A stretch of 64,000 nucleotides of DNA, from the NCBI RefSeq assembly GCF_013347965.1, contig NZ_CP048810.1, positions 2,108,001 through 2,172,000 of the forward strand, written 5' to 3'. The translations under genes and the position numbers were made by a program. Positions 9,684-18,198 of the stretch are shown piece after piece. Position 1 is the stretch's first letter. Each line of letters opens with the position of its first letter. This DNA is from Pseudomonas bijieensis (GTDB taxonomy: Bacteria; Pseudomonadota; Gammaproteobacteria; Pseudomonadales; Pseudomonadaceae). The notes beneath the pieces are model-generated. The model ran no database searches and was not told the DNA's origin. It saw only the letters and a list, made by a program, of their open reading frames with translations.

Positions 9684-10988
9684 ATGCCCCTGACACGCAA
9701 AGCCTACCGCGCCGCCCTGCTCCACAGCCTCGCCGACCCCGCCGAAGTCGGCATCGAGGCGTCCTATGAATATTTCGAAGACGGTTTGCTGGTGGTGGAA
9801 AACGGCCAGATCAGCGCCATCGGCCATGCCCACGACCTGCTGCCGACCCTGGCGGCGGACATCGAAATCAAGCATTACCCGGATGCGCTGATCACCCCCG
9901 GCTTCATCGACACCCACATTCACCTGCCACAGACCGGCATGGTCGGTGCCTATGGCGAGCAATTGCTCGACTGGCTCAATACCTACACTTTCCCCTGCGA
10001 AAGCCAGTTCGCCGACCAGGCCCACGCCGATGCGGTGGCCGATATTTTCGTCAAGGAACTGCTGCGCAACGGCACCACCACCGCACTGGTGTTCGGCAGC
10101 GTGCACCCGCAATCGGTGAACTCGTTTTTCGAAGTGGCCCAGAAGCTCGACCTGCGCATGATCGCCGGCAAAGTGATGATGGACCGCAACGCCCCGGACT
10201 ATCTGGTCGACACCGCCGAATCGAGCTACACCGAAAGCAAGGCGCTGATCGAGCGCTGGCACGGCAAGGGCCGGCTGCACTATGCCGTGACCCCGCGCTT
10301 CGCGCCTACCAGCACGCCGGAACAATTGGCCCTGGCCGGTCAGTTGCTGGGGGAATATCCAGACCTGTACATGCAGACTCACATCAGTGAAAACCTGCAG
10401 GAAGTGCAGTGGGTCAAGGAACTCTTTCCGGAGCGCAAGGGTTACCTGGACGTCTATGATCATTACCAACTGCTCGGCGAGCGCTCGGTGTTCGCCCATG
10501 GCGTGCATTTGTGCGACGACGAATGTGCGCGCCTGGCCGAGACCGGTTCGGCCATCTCCTTCTGCCCGACCTCGAACTTTTTCCTCGGCAGCGGCCTGTT
10601 CAATCTGCCTATGGCCGAGAAGCACAAGGTGAACGTAGGGTTGGGCACGGACGTGGGCGGCGGCACCAGTTTTTCGCTGCTGCAAACTTTGAACGAAGCC
10701 TACAAGGTGATGCAGTTGCAGGGCGCGCGGCTGAGCCCGTTCAAGTCGCTGTACCTGGCCACCCTCGGCGGCGCCCGGGCACTGCGCCTGGAGGACAAGA
10801 TCGGGACTTTGCAGCCGGGTACCGATGCGGACTTTCTTGTGCTGGATTACAACGCCACGCCGCTGCTGGGCTATCGCCTCAAGCAGGCCTGGGACATTGC
10901 CGAGAAGTTGTTTGTGTTGATGACGCTGGGGGATGACCGGACGGTGGCGCAAACTTATGCGGCTGGCCGGTTGGTGCATCAGCGCTAG
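9684..10988 (+). CDS. guaD: Guanine deaminase
   Basis: Converts guanine to xanthine and so feeds the xanthine dehydrogenase encoded upstream. With the start MPLTRKAY the protein has 434 residues, the normal length for this amidohydrolase. Metal-site motifs are seen: DTHIH at 76-80, HISEN in the middle, and TDVGGGTSFS toward the C-terminus. Longer readings would begin inside xdhC and have no good ribosome site. It is the last gene of the purine operon. Confidence 0.95.
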   Translation: MPLTRKAYRAALLHSLADPAEVGIEASYEYFEDGLLVVENGQISAIGHAHDLLPTLAADIEIKHYPDALITPGFIDTHIHLPQTGMVGAYGEQLLDWLNTYTFPCESQFADQAHADAVADIFVKELLRNGTTTALVFGSVHPQSVNSFFEVAQKLDLRMIAGKVMMDRNAPDYLVDTAESSYTESKALIERWHGKGRLHYAVTPRFAPTSTPEQLALAGQLLGEYPDLYMQTHISENLQEVQWVKELFPERKGYLDVYDHYQLLGERSVFAHGVHLCDDECARLAETGSAISFCPTSNFFLGSGLFNLPMAEKHKVNVGLGTDVGGGTSFSLLQTLNEAYKVMQLQGARLSPFKSLYLATLGGARALRLEDKIGTLQPGTDADFLVLDYNATPLLGYRLKQAWDIAEKLFVLMTLGDDRTVAQTYAAGRLVHQR

Positions 10989-11012
10989 ATTCTTGTTGCC
11001 TGCCAGATCGCC

Positions 11013-11089
11013 AATCGCGAGCAGGCTCGCTCCCACAGGGGAATGTGAACGACACAAATCCACTGTGGGAGCGAGCCTGCCCGCGATAG
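11013..11089. repeat. REP pair (BIME)
   Basis: Two opposed REP cores in the gap between the convergent guaD and GntR genes. They may act as a bidirectional transcription stop; no separate terminator hairpin with a T run was seen here. Confidence 0.88.
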
Positions 11090-11119
11090 AAGGCGACTCG
11101 GTATAACTGGCTCAATCCA

Positions 11120-11884
11120 TCAGAGTTTGGCCGTCGACCGCCCCGGCTTCTTGCTCTGCAACAAATGCGAGAACACCGCATGCAAGTCATCCGACGCGCT
11201 TTCCTCGTCGAGGTTGAGCTTGCTGTCGATGTGATCCATGTGATGCATCATCAGGTCCACCGCCAGCGTGGCATCGCGGGCCTCGATGGCGTCGATCAGC
11301 TGGGTGTGTTCGTCGTAGGAACAGTGGGAACGGTTGCCGCTTTCGTATTGGGCAATGATCAACGAAGTCTGCGACACCAGGCTGCGTTGGAAGCTGATCA
11401 ACGGCGCGTTCTTCGCCGCTTCGGCGAGCTTGAGGTGGAACTCGCCCGACAGGCGGATGCCGGCGCCGCGGTCGCCACGGGAGAAGCTGTCGCGCTCGTC
11501 GCTGACCATCTGCCGCAGTTCAGCCAGTTGTTCGGCGGTGGCATGCTGCACCGCCAGTTCGGTGATAGCCCGCTCTACCAGCCGTCGGGCCATGAACACC
11601 TGGCGCGCCTCTTCGACACTCGGGCTCGCCACCACGGCACCGCGATTGGGCCGCAGCAGCACCACGCCTTCGTGGGCCAGGCGTGACAGCGCCCGGCGAA
11701 TGATCGTGCGGCTGACCCCGAAAATCTCCCCCAGTGCCTCTTCGCTCAACTTTGTACCGGGCGCCAGGCGTTGTTCGAGGATGGCCTCGAAGATATGCGC
11801 ATAGACAATATCGTCCTGGGTTCCGCTGCGGCCGGCTTTACCTGCTCGCGGTTGTTTCTTGAGGGGCTGCAACTGTTCGTTCAT
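11120..11884 (-). CDS. GntR family (FCD) transcriptional regulator
   Basis: Read from MNEQLQPL the protein has 254 residues. A basic N-terminal tail precedes the winged helix (about 25-95, with GVSRTIIRRALSRLAHEG) and an FCD domain follows. The open frame extends further upstream, but that part overlaps the divergent promoter region and has no family similarity. It is convergent to guaD and divergent from the BenE-type transporter, so control of that transporter is the likely job; a TTGT-N2-ACAA site lies in the shared gap. Confidence 0.9.
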   Translation of the reverse strand: MNEQLQPLKKQPRAGKAGRSGTQDDIVYAHIFEAILEQRLAPGTKLSEEALGEIFGVSRTIIRRALSRLAHEGVVLLRPNRGAVVASPSVEEARQVFMARRLVERAITELAVQHATAEQLAELRQMVSDERDSFSRGDRGAGIRLSGEFHLKLAEAAKNAPLISFQRSLVSQTSLIIAQYESGNRSHCSYDEHTQLIDAIEARDATLAVDLMMHHMDHIDSKLNLDEESASDDLHAVFSHLLQSKKPGRSTAKL

Positions 11885-11977
11885 GGGCACTCGAGTCGGG
11901 AGAACTGCGGCGAATTGACCGTGACTGTAATACGGCACAGCGGGTCGCTGGCAAGTATCGCGTAAAAAACAGCTCGA

Positions 11978-11987
11978 TTGTACACAA
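11978..11987 (+). promoter_or_regulatory. Candidate GntR operator in the regulator/transporter gap
   Basis: The sequence TTGTACACAA is an inverted repeat of TTGT around two bases, the half-site type bound by several FCD-class GntR regulators. It lies about 95 bases upstream of the GntR start and 140 bases upstream of the transporter start. Confidence 0.45.
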
Positions 11988-12127
11988 CCTCTGATGGCAA
12001 CACGACTGTATGGCTGTTTGCGGGCATGGCTGTATTGCAATCGGTGACTTCGTTGAGTTTAGGCTTAAACCCGCAATCCGTGGCTCCACCAGGCCAGGCA
12101 AATCTACAATAAGGACCACTCTGCACC

Positions 12128-13318
12128 ATGACCGAAGTCACGACCACGCCACTTCGCCCGCTGGCCGACACCTCGCCCTCGGCCATCGTCGCCGGGTTCA
12201 TCGCGATGATGACCGGCTACACCAGTTCCCTGGTACTGATGTTCCAGGCCGGGCAGGCAGCGGGGTTGAGCAGCGGGCAGATTTCCTCGTGGATCTGGGC
12301 GATTTCCATCGGCATGGCGGTGTGCTCCATCGGCCTGTCGTTGCGTTATCGCACACCGATCACCATCGCCTGGTCGACACCCGGCGCGGCGCTGCTCATC
12401 ACCAGCCTGGGCGGCGTGAGTTACGGCGAGGCCATCGGCGCCTACATCACCTGTGCGGTATTGGTGACGGTCTGCGGCCTGACCGGCAGTTTCGAGCGCC
12501 TGGTCAAGCGGATTCCGGCCTCACTGGCGGCGGCGTTGCTGGCGGGGATCCTGTTCAAGATCGGCAGCGAAATCTTCATCGCCACCCAACATCGCACCGG
12601 CCTGGTGCTGGGGATGTTTTTCACCTACCTGTTCGTCAAGCGCCTGTCGCCCCGCTACGCGGTACTGGCGGCACTGTTGATCGGTACGGCGTTGTCGGGC
12701 CTGATGGGGTTGCTGGACTTCAGCGGCTTTGTCCTGGAAGTCGCGACGCCCGTCTGGACCACACCACACTTTTCCCTCGCGGCCACCATCAGCATCGGCA
12801 TTCCGCTGTTCGTGGTGGCGATGACCTCGCAGAACATGCCCGGCATCGCCGTGCTGCGGGCCGACGGCTACAACGTACCGGCCTCGCCGCTGATCACCAG
12901 CACTGGCATCGCTTCGTTGCTGCTGGCGCCGTTCGGTTCCCATGGTATCAATCTGGCGGCCATCAGTGCGGCCATCTGCACCGGGCCGCATGCCCACGAA
13001 GATCGCAACAAGCGCTACACGGCGGCGCTCTGGTGCGGGGTTTTCTACGGGATCGCCGGAGTGTTCGGCGCAACGCTGGCGGCGTTGTTCGCGGCGCTGC
13101 CCAAGGAATTGGTGCTGTCCATCGCGGCCTTGGCGCTGTTCGGGTCGATCATCAACGGCTTGAGCATCGCCATGAGCGAAGTGAAGGAACGGGAAGCGGC
13201 GCTGATCACCTTCATGGTCACGGCGTCGGGGATGACGCTGTTTTCCATCGGCTCGGCGTTCTGGGGGATTGTGGCGGGGGTGTTGACCTTGCTGATCCTG
13301 AACTGGCGCAACGCTTAA
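12128..13318 (+). CDS. BenE family transporter
   Basis: Membrane protein of 396 residues with about twelve hydrophobic segments, resembling the benzoate/H+ symporter BenE (segments ITIAWSTPGAALL and AMTSQNMPGIAVLRADGY). BenE proteins are related to the nucleobase-cation symporter fold. No benzoate genes are nearby, while guanine deaminase and xanthine dehydrogenase are, so a purine or related ring compound is as plausible a substrate as benzoate. It is divergent from its probable GntR regulator. Confidence 0.88.
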   Translation: MTEVTTTPLRPLADTSPSAIVAGFIAMMTGYTSSLVLMFQAGQAAGLSSGQISSWIWAISIGMAVCSIGLSLRYRTPITIAWSTPGAALLITSLGGVSYGEAIGAYITCAVLVTVCGLTGSFERLVKRIPASLAAALLAGILFKIGSEIFIATQHRTGLVLGMFFTYLFVKRLSPRYAVLAALLIGTALSGLMGLLDFSGFVLEVATPVWTTPHFSLAATISIGIPLFVVAMTSQNMPGIAVLRADGYNVPASPLITSTGIASLLLAPFGSHGINLAAISAAICTGPHAHEDRNKRYTAALWCGVFYGIAGVFGATLAALFAALPKELVLSIAALALFGSIINGLSIAMSEVKEREAALITFMVTASGMTLFSIGSAFWGIVAGVLTLLILNWRNA

Positions 13319-13321
13319 AAG

Positions 13322-13399
13322 CATCGCGAGCAGGCTCGCTCCCACAGGGTTGTTGTGAACGACACAGATCCCTCTGTGGGAGCGAGCCTGCTCGCGATG
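13322..13399. repeat. REP pair (BIME)
   Basis: Two opposed REP cores begin directly after the stop of the BenE-type gene. Layout and spacing match the pair at 11013-11089, and the spacer shares the string GTGAACGACACA with that pair. Confidence 0.9.
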
Positions 13400-13436
13400 G
13401 CGGCCTGAAGGACAACATCTACCCAACAGACAGGCA

Positions 13437-13473
13437 CAAAAAAACCGGCGCCCGGAAGGGCTGCCGGTTTTTT
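13437..13473. terminator. Bidirectional intrinsic terminator
   Basis: An A run, the inverted repeat ACCGGC...GCCGGT and a T run form a hairpin that can stop transcripts arriving from the BenE-type gene (plus) and from yggL (minus), whose stop codons face each other here. Confidence 0.85.
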
Positions 13474-13477
13474 TACA

Positions 13478-13822
13478 TCAAGCGACCGGATTGATCGGCT
13501 TTTCCGGGTACCAGACGTCCATCAGCGGGCTGACTTCCACGCTGGTCAGCTCAGGACGTGCCTTGAGCCAGGCTTCAACGGCAGCACGTTGCTCCTGGGT
13601 GACCGAACCACGCTTCTGCAGGCAAACCAGACCGTAGTCGTCACCGCCGACATAGCCCAGGCCGTTGGCTTCCATGGCTTCTTTCAGGAAAGCGTCGAGG
13701 AAAGCGTCAATAGCCTCATCGGCCAGATCTTCTTTGAAATCCAGGTTCAGTTCGAAACCCAGCTCTTGAAATTCATCCACGCACAGTTTTTTGCGCAGAC
13801 GCTGGGAACGGTTAGTCGCCAT
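13478..13822 (-). CDS. yggL: YggL family 50S ribosome-associated protein
   Basis: Small acidic protein of 114 residues when read from MATNRSQRLRKKLC, which is how YggL (DUF469) proteins begin; an upstream in-frame Met five codons earlier is less likely. Family features seen are KKLCVDEFQELGFEL near the start and GDDYGLVC in the middle. YggL binds the large ribosomal subunit; its exact role is not settled. It is a single gene ending in a shared terminator. Confidence 0.88.
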   Translation of the reverse strand: MATNRSQRLRKKLCVDEFQELGFELNLDFKEDLADEAIDAFLDAFLKEAMEANGLGYVGGDDYGLVCLQKRGSVTQEQRAAVEAWLKARPELTSVEVSPLMDVWYPEKPINPVA

Positions 13823-14053
13823 TGGAACAATCCTCATAAGTAATAACGGCCGGCACTTTACCAGTTTGGTGCGTCGATTGCCCGACTGATCGGGCGTATC
13901 GACCTACCGTCGGTAAAAAATAGCATTCGAAGGGCTCAGGCACGGCCCAAGCCGTTGCGGCTTGGGGCATAATGCCGACACTTTCATGACCGTTGAGGAC
14001 GTTCATTTTCATGTCCTCGTCTTTTCCCCCTCGCCCGTAGGGTTTTATTTCAA

Positions 14054-15520
14054 ATGATCAAATCTTTGCGTCCACTGCTTCTGGCCAGCCTTCTTCTTCC
14101 CCTGGCCCTGCCTGTCACCACCCACGCCGCCACGATCAATACCGCCCTGTCGCCCAACGTGCAAAAGGCCCTCAAGGCCAGCAAGCTGCAGGATGACGCC
14201 CTGTCCCTGGTAATGATCCCGCTCAACGGCCCCGGTACCCCGACCCTGTACAACGCCGACGTTTCGGTGAACCCGGCGTCCACCATGAAACTGGTGACCA
14301 CCTACGCGGCCCTGGAAATGCTCGGTCCCAATCACCAGTGGAAAACCGAGTTCTACACCGACGGCACCCTCAGCGGCGGGATTCTCAACGGCAACCTGTA
14401 CCTCAAGGGCGGCGGCGACCCCAAGCTGAACATGGAAAAACTCTGGCTGCTGATGCGTGACCTGCGGGCCAACGGCGTGCAGCAAGTCACCGGCGACCTG
14501 GTGCTCGATCGCGGCTTCTTCATCCAGCCGCAACTACCCGAGTTCAACGACGACGGCAACGACGAGAACAAACCGTTCCTGGTCAAGCCCGACTCGCTGC
14601 TGGTCAACCTCAAGGCCCTGCGCTTCGTCGCCCGCAATGACGGCGGCCGGGTGCTGGTGTCGGTAGAGCCACCGATTGCCAGCATTCGCATCGAAAACCA
14701 GGTCAAGGCCGTCAATTCCAAGCAATGCGCTGGCGGCGTGCGCTACAACCCGGTGACCCAGCCGGACGGCAGCGTGACGGTGACCGTCGGCGGCCAGCTC
14801 GGCGACGGTTGCAGCTCGCAGACTTATCTGTCGCTGCTGGACCACGCCACCTACACCGCCGGTGCGGTGCGGGCGATCTGGAAGGAACTGGGCGGCAGCA
14901 TCCAGGGCCAGGACCGCCTGGCCCCGACCCCAAGCAACGCCAAGGTGCTGGCCCGGGCGTTCTCCCCGGACCTGGCGGAGATCATCCGCGACATCAACAA
15001 ATACAGTAACAACACCATGGCCCAGCAGCTGTTCCTGAGCCTGGGCGCGCAGTTCCGCAACGAAGCCGACGGTGACGACGCAAAGGCGGCGCAACGGGTG
15101 GTGCGCCAGTGGTTGGCGAAGAAAGGCATCACCGCGCCACACCTGGTGATGGAGAATGGCTCCGGGCTGTCCCGCGCCGAACGGGTCAGTGCCCGGGAAA
15201 TGGCCGCCATGCTGCAAGCCGCCTGGCGCAGCCCGTACTCGGCGGAGTTCATCAGTTCGATGCCGATTGCCGGCACCGACGGCACCATGCGTAAACGCCT
15301 CAAGACCACTGCCATGGCCGGTGAAGCCCACGTCAAGACCGGTACCCTGAACACCGTCCGCGCCATCGCCGGCTACAGCCGCGACATCAACGGCAATACC
15401 TGGGCGGTGGTAGCGATTCTCAACGATCCGAAGCCTTGGGGCGCATCTTCGGTACTGGACCAAGTGCTGCTGGACCTGTACCGCCAGCCGAAACTGCCGC
15501 AGACGGCTTCGGTGCTCTGA
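14054..15520 (+). CDS. dacB: D-alanyl-D-alanine carboxypeptidase/endopeptidase (PBP4 type)
   Basis: Periplasmic penicillin-binding protein of 488 residues that trims peptidoglycan peptides. A signal peptide ends near THAA (about residue 26). The serine-peptidase motifs are all present: SxxK as STMK (Ser76, Lys79), SxN as SNN near residue 317, and KTG near the C-terminus in HVKTGTLN. Between the first two lies the large insertion typical of class C PBP4 proteins. It is a single gene with no evident operon partner. Confidence 0.95.
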   Translation: MIKSLRPLLLASLLLPLALPVTTHAATINTALSPNVQKALKASKLQDDALSLVMIPLNGPGTPTLYNADVSVNPASTMKLVTTYAALEMLGPNHQWKTEFYTDGTLSGGILNGNLYLKGGGDPKLNMEKLWLLMRDLRANGVQQVTGDLVLDRGFFIQPQLPEFNDDGNDENKPFLVKPDSLLVNLKALRFVARNDGGRVLVSVEPPIASIRIENQVKAVNSKQCAGGVRYNPVTQPDGSVTVTVGGQLGDGCSSQTYLSLLDHATYTAGAVRAIWKELGGSIQGQDRLAPTPSNAKVLARAFSPDLAEIIRDINKYSNNTMAQQLFLSLGAQFRNEADGDDAKAAQRVVRQWLAKKGITAPHLVMENGSGLSRAERVSAREMAAMLQAAWRSPYSAEFISSMPIAGTDGTMRKRLKTTAMAGEAHVKTGTLNTVRAIAGYSRDINGNTWAVVAILNDPKPWGASSVLDQVLLDLYRQPKLPQTASVL

Positions 15521-15536
15521 CCCGGCACAAACCCAA

Positions 15537-15623
15537 TGTGGGAGCCTTCTCGCGATTCGGTCGGTCAGCGAACATCTATGTTCAATGACACACCGCTATC
15601 GCGAGCAGGCTCGCTCCCACAGG
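15537..15623. repeat. REP pair, left copy degenerate
   Basis: A full REP core at 15594-15623 faces a shortened one at 15537-15556 (GTGGGAGCCTTCTCGCGATT, lacking part of the inner stem). It lies between the convergent dacB and diguanylate cyclase genes. Confidence 0.75.
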
Positions 15624-15670
15624 GAATCTGTGTCATACACGCACTTGTGCCCGCAGAAGATCAATCGGGG

Positions 15671-18055
15671 CTAACCCAACTGCACTTCGACCCGATCCCG
15701 CCCGGCCTGCTTGGCTGCATAAACGCCAGAGTCAGCCCTTAGCAGCAACGCATCGGCGCCCTCCCCGGCGCGCCAGGTGGCGATACCGAAGCTGGCGGTG
15801 ACAAAACCCACATCCTCGATGGGCGCTGCCCGCAAGCCTTCCCACAGCCCCAGCGCCAGGGAATAGGCACTGTCGCTGTCGGTGTCCGGGCACAGCACTA
15901 CGAACTCTTCGCCACCCAGCCGGCAGAACACATCGGTGCGACGCAACCGTTGGGCGACGCGCTGGCAGACCACCTGCAGCACCCGGTCGCCCACCGCGTG
16001 GCCATGCTGGTCGTTGATGCGCTTGAAGTGATCGATGTCGAGCATGATCACCGCCAGCCCCCCGGAACCGCGTTCGACTCGGGCCATCTCCGAGGTCAGG
16101 CGTTCCTGGAAATAGCGGCGGTTGCGGATGCCGGTCAAGGCGTCGGTCACGGACAAGGCTCGCAGCTCTTCCTCCACCCGCTTGAGATCGGAAATATCCG
16201 AGATATAGCCGTGCCACAACACCCCGCCGCCGGGCAGTTCCTCGGGCGTGGCCTCGCCGCGCACCCAGCGCAGGCCGCGCAAGGGCAACTGCACCCGATA
16301 CTCTTCCCGCCACGGGCTCAAGGTGTGAGCCGAAGAACGGATCGAAGCGCGAACACGCGTGCTGTCCAGTGGGTGGATGCGCGAGAAGATCGCCTCGGCG
16401 TTCTGCACCAGCACATCGGGCTCCAATTCATAGATGTCGCGAATGCCGTCGCTGGCATAGATCACACTGAAACGGCCGTTGAAATCCATTTTGAACTGGT
16501 AGATGCCTCCGGGCACATGGGCGCTGAGTTTTTTCAACAACAGGTCTCGGGCGGCTAATGCTTCGTGGACACGCTTGCGTTCGGTGATGTCAATACAGAT
16601 TGCCAGGTGCCCGACCCACAGCCCCTGGTCATCGAGCATCGGAGTGGCGAGCATGTTCACGGTCAGGTGGCTGCCATCGCGGCGCACCAGGGTCCACTCC
16701 CGCGCCTGTTGTCCGCCCTGCTCGCCGCCCTCGAGCAGCATCGCATGACACGTGGGAATCGGTTTGCCAAAGCGCGCGCCGAGTTGCGCGGCGCGGGCCT
16801 GGAGTTCGCGCGGTACATGCAGGCCTTCCAGGGTCATGCTTTGCAGGACCTCGCAGCTCTGGTAGCCGAGCATCTGTTCGGCGCCAGCATTGAAGGTGGT
16901 AATGACACCGCGCAGGTCAGTGGCGATGATCGCGACCTGGGTCGCGGCATCCAGCACACCACGCAATTGGCCGTGGGTACCGCGCAACTCCTGCTCCCGG
17001 GCGCGCAACTCAAGGGTGCGTTGCTCCACCAGTTTCAAGGCTCTTTGCCGCTGGCTGACCAGCACATAAAGCAAGGCGCTGAGCAGCAGACTGAGCAAGC
17101 CGCCGAGTATCACCATGCTGGTGACCGACGAATGATTGGTCGACAGGAACACCCGGCTGGGACGCAACTCCACCCGGTAGTCGCGATCGGCCAAGCGCAA
17201 TAGACGGGTCGCCGACAAATCACTACGGCCCACAGGGTTGTGGGACTCGAACAGCGCCTCTTCCGCGTTTTCGACAGACAGGTCCATGATCCGCATCGAC
17301 AGATTGTCGTGACCGGACGCTGGCAGTCCGTCACCTACCAGTTGCCGCATGCTGATGGCCGCCACCACGTATCCGAACGGTTCGCTGGCCGATTCCCGGA
17401 TAACCGGCGCAACCAGCAGTACTCCGCGGGTAAACACCGGGTCGGCGCCCATCAGGTCCACGGGTTGCGAGACCACCAGTCCGCCGCGCTGACGGGCACG
17501 TTCGAGGGTGGCACGGCGCAAGGGTTCGGAAAGCAGATCCAGGCCCAGTGGTGCCCCGTAGGGAGTCCGATTGTGGATGTAGAGCACCGGTGCGTATTCG
17601 TCCCGCTCGGCGGCCTGCCGCAAGCCACCGTTGTCATCCGCCTCGCGGATCGCAAATTGGCTGGCCACTTCGGCCCGCGCCTGCTGTTCGAACGCTTGCC
17701 GTTCGTCGCGTAGCACCCTGGGTGCCCAGGCGAAGGCCCGGGTACGGCGCAACAGTGCGTCGGCGTAACCATGGAATTCGCTGTCGGAGACATCTTCGGA
17801 GTTGGCAAAGAAGCGTCCCAGGCTGTCGAGGAGTAGCTCCTCGTCCTGGAAATGTTCCTCGATGCGGCTGAAACGCTCCTCTGCTTGCAGTTCGAAGCGC
17901 TGGCGCAATTGCTGATTGAACAGGTTCATCATCGCCCAGGTCAGCAAGCCGGTCAGGACCGTACCGGCCAGCAGGACCAGCGAAGCCACCAGCCATGCCG
18001 ACACATCTTCGCTGATAAAGCCCAGTATCCTGGGGCGCACCTGATGCAATGCCAT
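15671..18055 (-). CDS. Membrane diguanylate cyclase (CHASE-PAS-PAS-GGDEF)
   Basis: Protein of 794 residues that should make cyclic di-GMP. A transmembrane segment near residues 20-45 is followed by a periplasmic CHASE sensor (about 75-290), a second transmembrane segment (about 315-335), a coiled linker, two PAS domains (about 365-490 and 500-625) and a GGDEF domain. The active-site motif is GGEEF (714-718), a functional variant. The inhibitory-site RxxD is present as RRTD (705-708), five residues before it, so product feedback is expected. No EAL domain is present. It is a single gene; the ligand of the CHASE domain is unknown. Confidence 0.93.
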   Translation of the reverse strand: MALHQVRPRILGFISEDVSAWLVASLVLLAGTVLTGLLTWAMMNLFNQQLRQRFELQAEERFSRIEEHFQDEELLLDSLGRFFANSEDVSDSEFHGYADALLRRTRAFAWAPRVLRDERQAFEQQARAEVASQFAIREADDNGGLRQAAERDEYAPVLYIHNRTPYGAPLGLDLLSEPLRRATLERARQRGGLVVSQPVDLMGADPVFTRGVLLVAPVIRESASEPFGYVVAAISMRQLVGDGLPASGHDNLSMRIMDLSVENAEEALFESHNPVGRSDLSATRLLRLADRDYRVELRPSRVFLSTNHSSVTSMVILGGLLSLLLSALLYVLVSQRQRALKLVEQRTLELRAREQELRGTHGQLRGVLDAATQVAIIATDLRGVITTFNAGAEQMLGYQSCEVLQSMTLEGLHVPRELQARAAQLGARFGKPIPTCHAMLLEGGEQGGQQAREWTLVRRDGSHLTVNMLATPMLDDQGLWVGHLAICIDITERKRVHEALAARDLLLKKLSAHVPGGIYQFKMDFNGRFSVIYASDGIRDIYELEPDVLVQNAEAIFSRIHPLDSTRVRASIRSSAHTLSPWREEYRVQLPLRGLRWVRGEATPEELPGGGVLWHGYISDISDLKRVEEELRALSVTDALTGIRNRRYFQERLTSEMARVERGSGGLAVIMLDIDHFKRINDQHGHAVGDRVLQVVCQRVAQRLRRTDVFCRLGGEEFVVLCPDTDSDSAYSLALGLWEGLRAAPIEDVGFVTASFGIATWRAGEGADALLLRADSGVYAAKQAGRDRVEVQLG

Positions 18056-18198
18056 AAATACAACTCAGAAAGGAGCCAGGCATAGGCACAGCCCTGGACA
18101 CAGCCTAAGTTATAGCTATTAGCCATTACTTTGACCAGTCCCCAAATGAGGCCAGAAGCCTTGAAATACAAGGCTTCGTGGATCCAATCAGCTACGAG

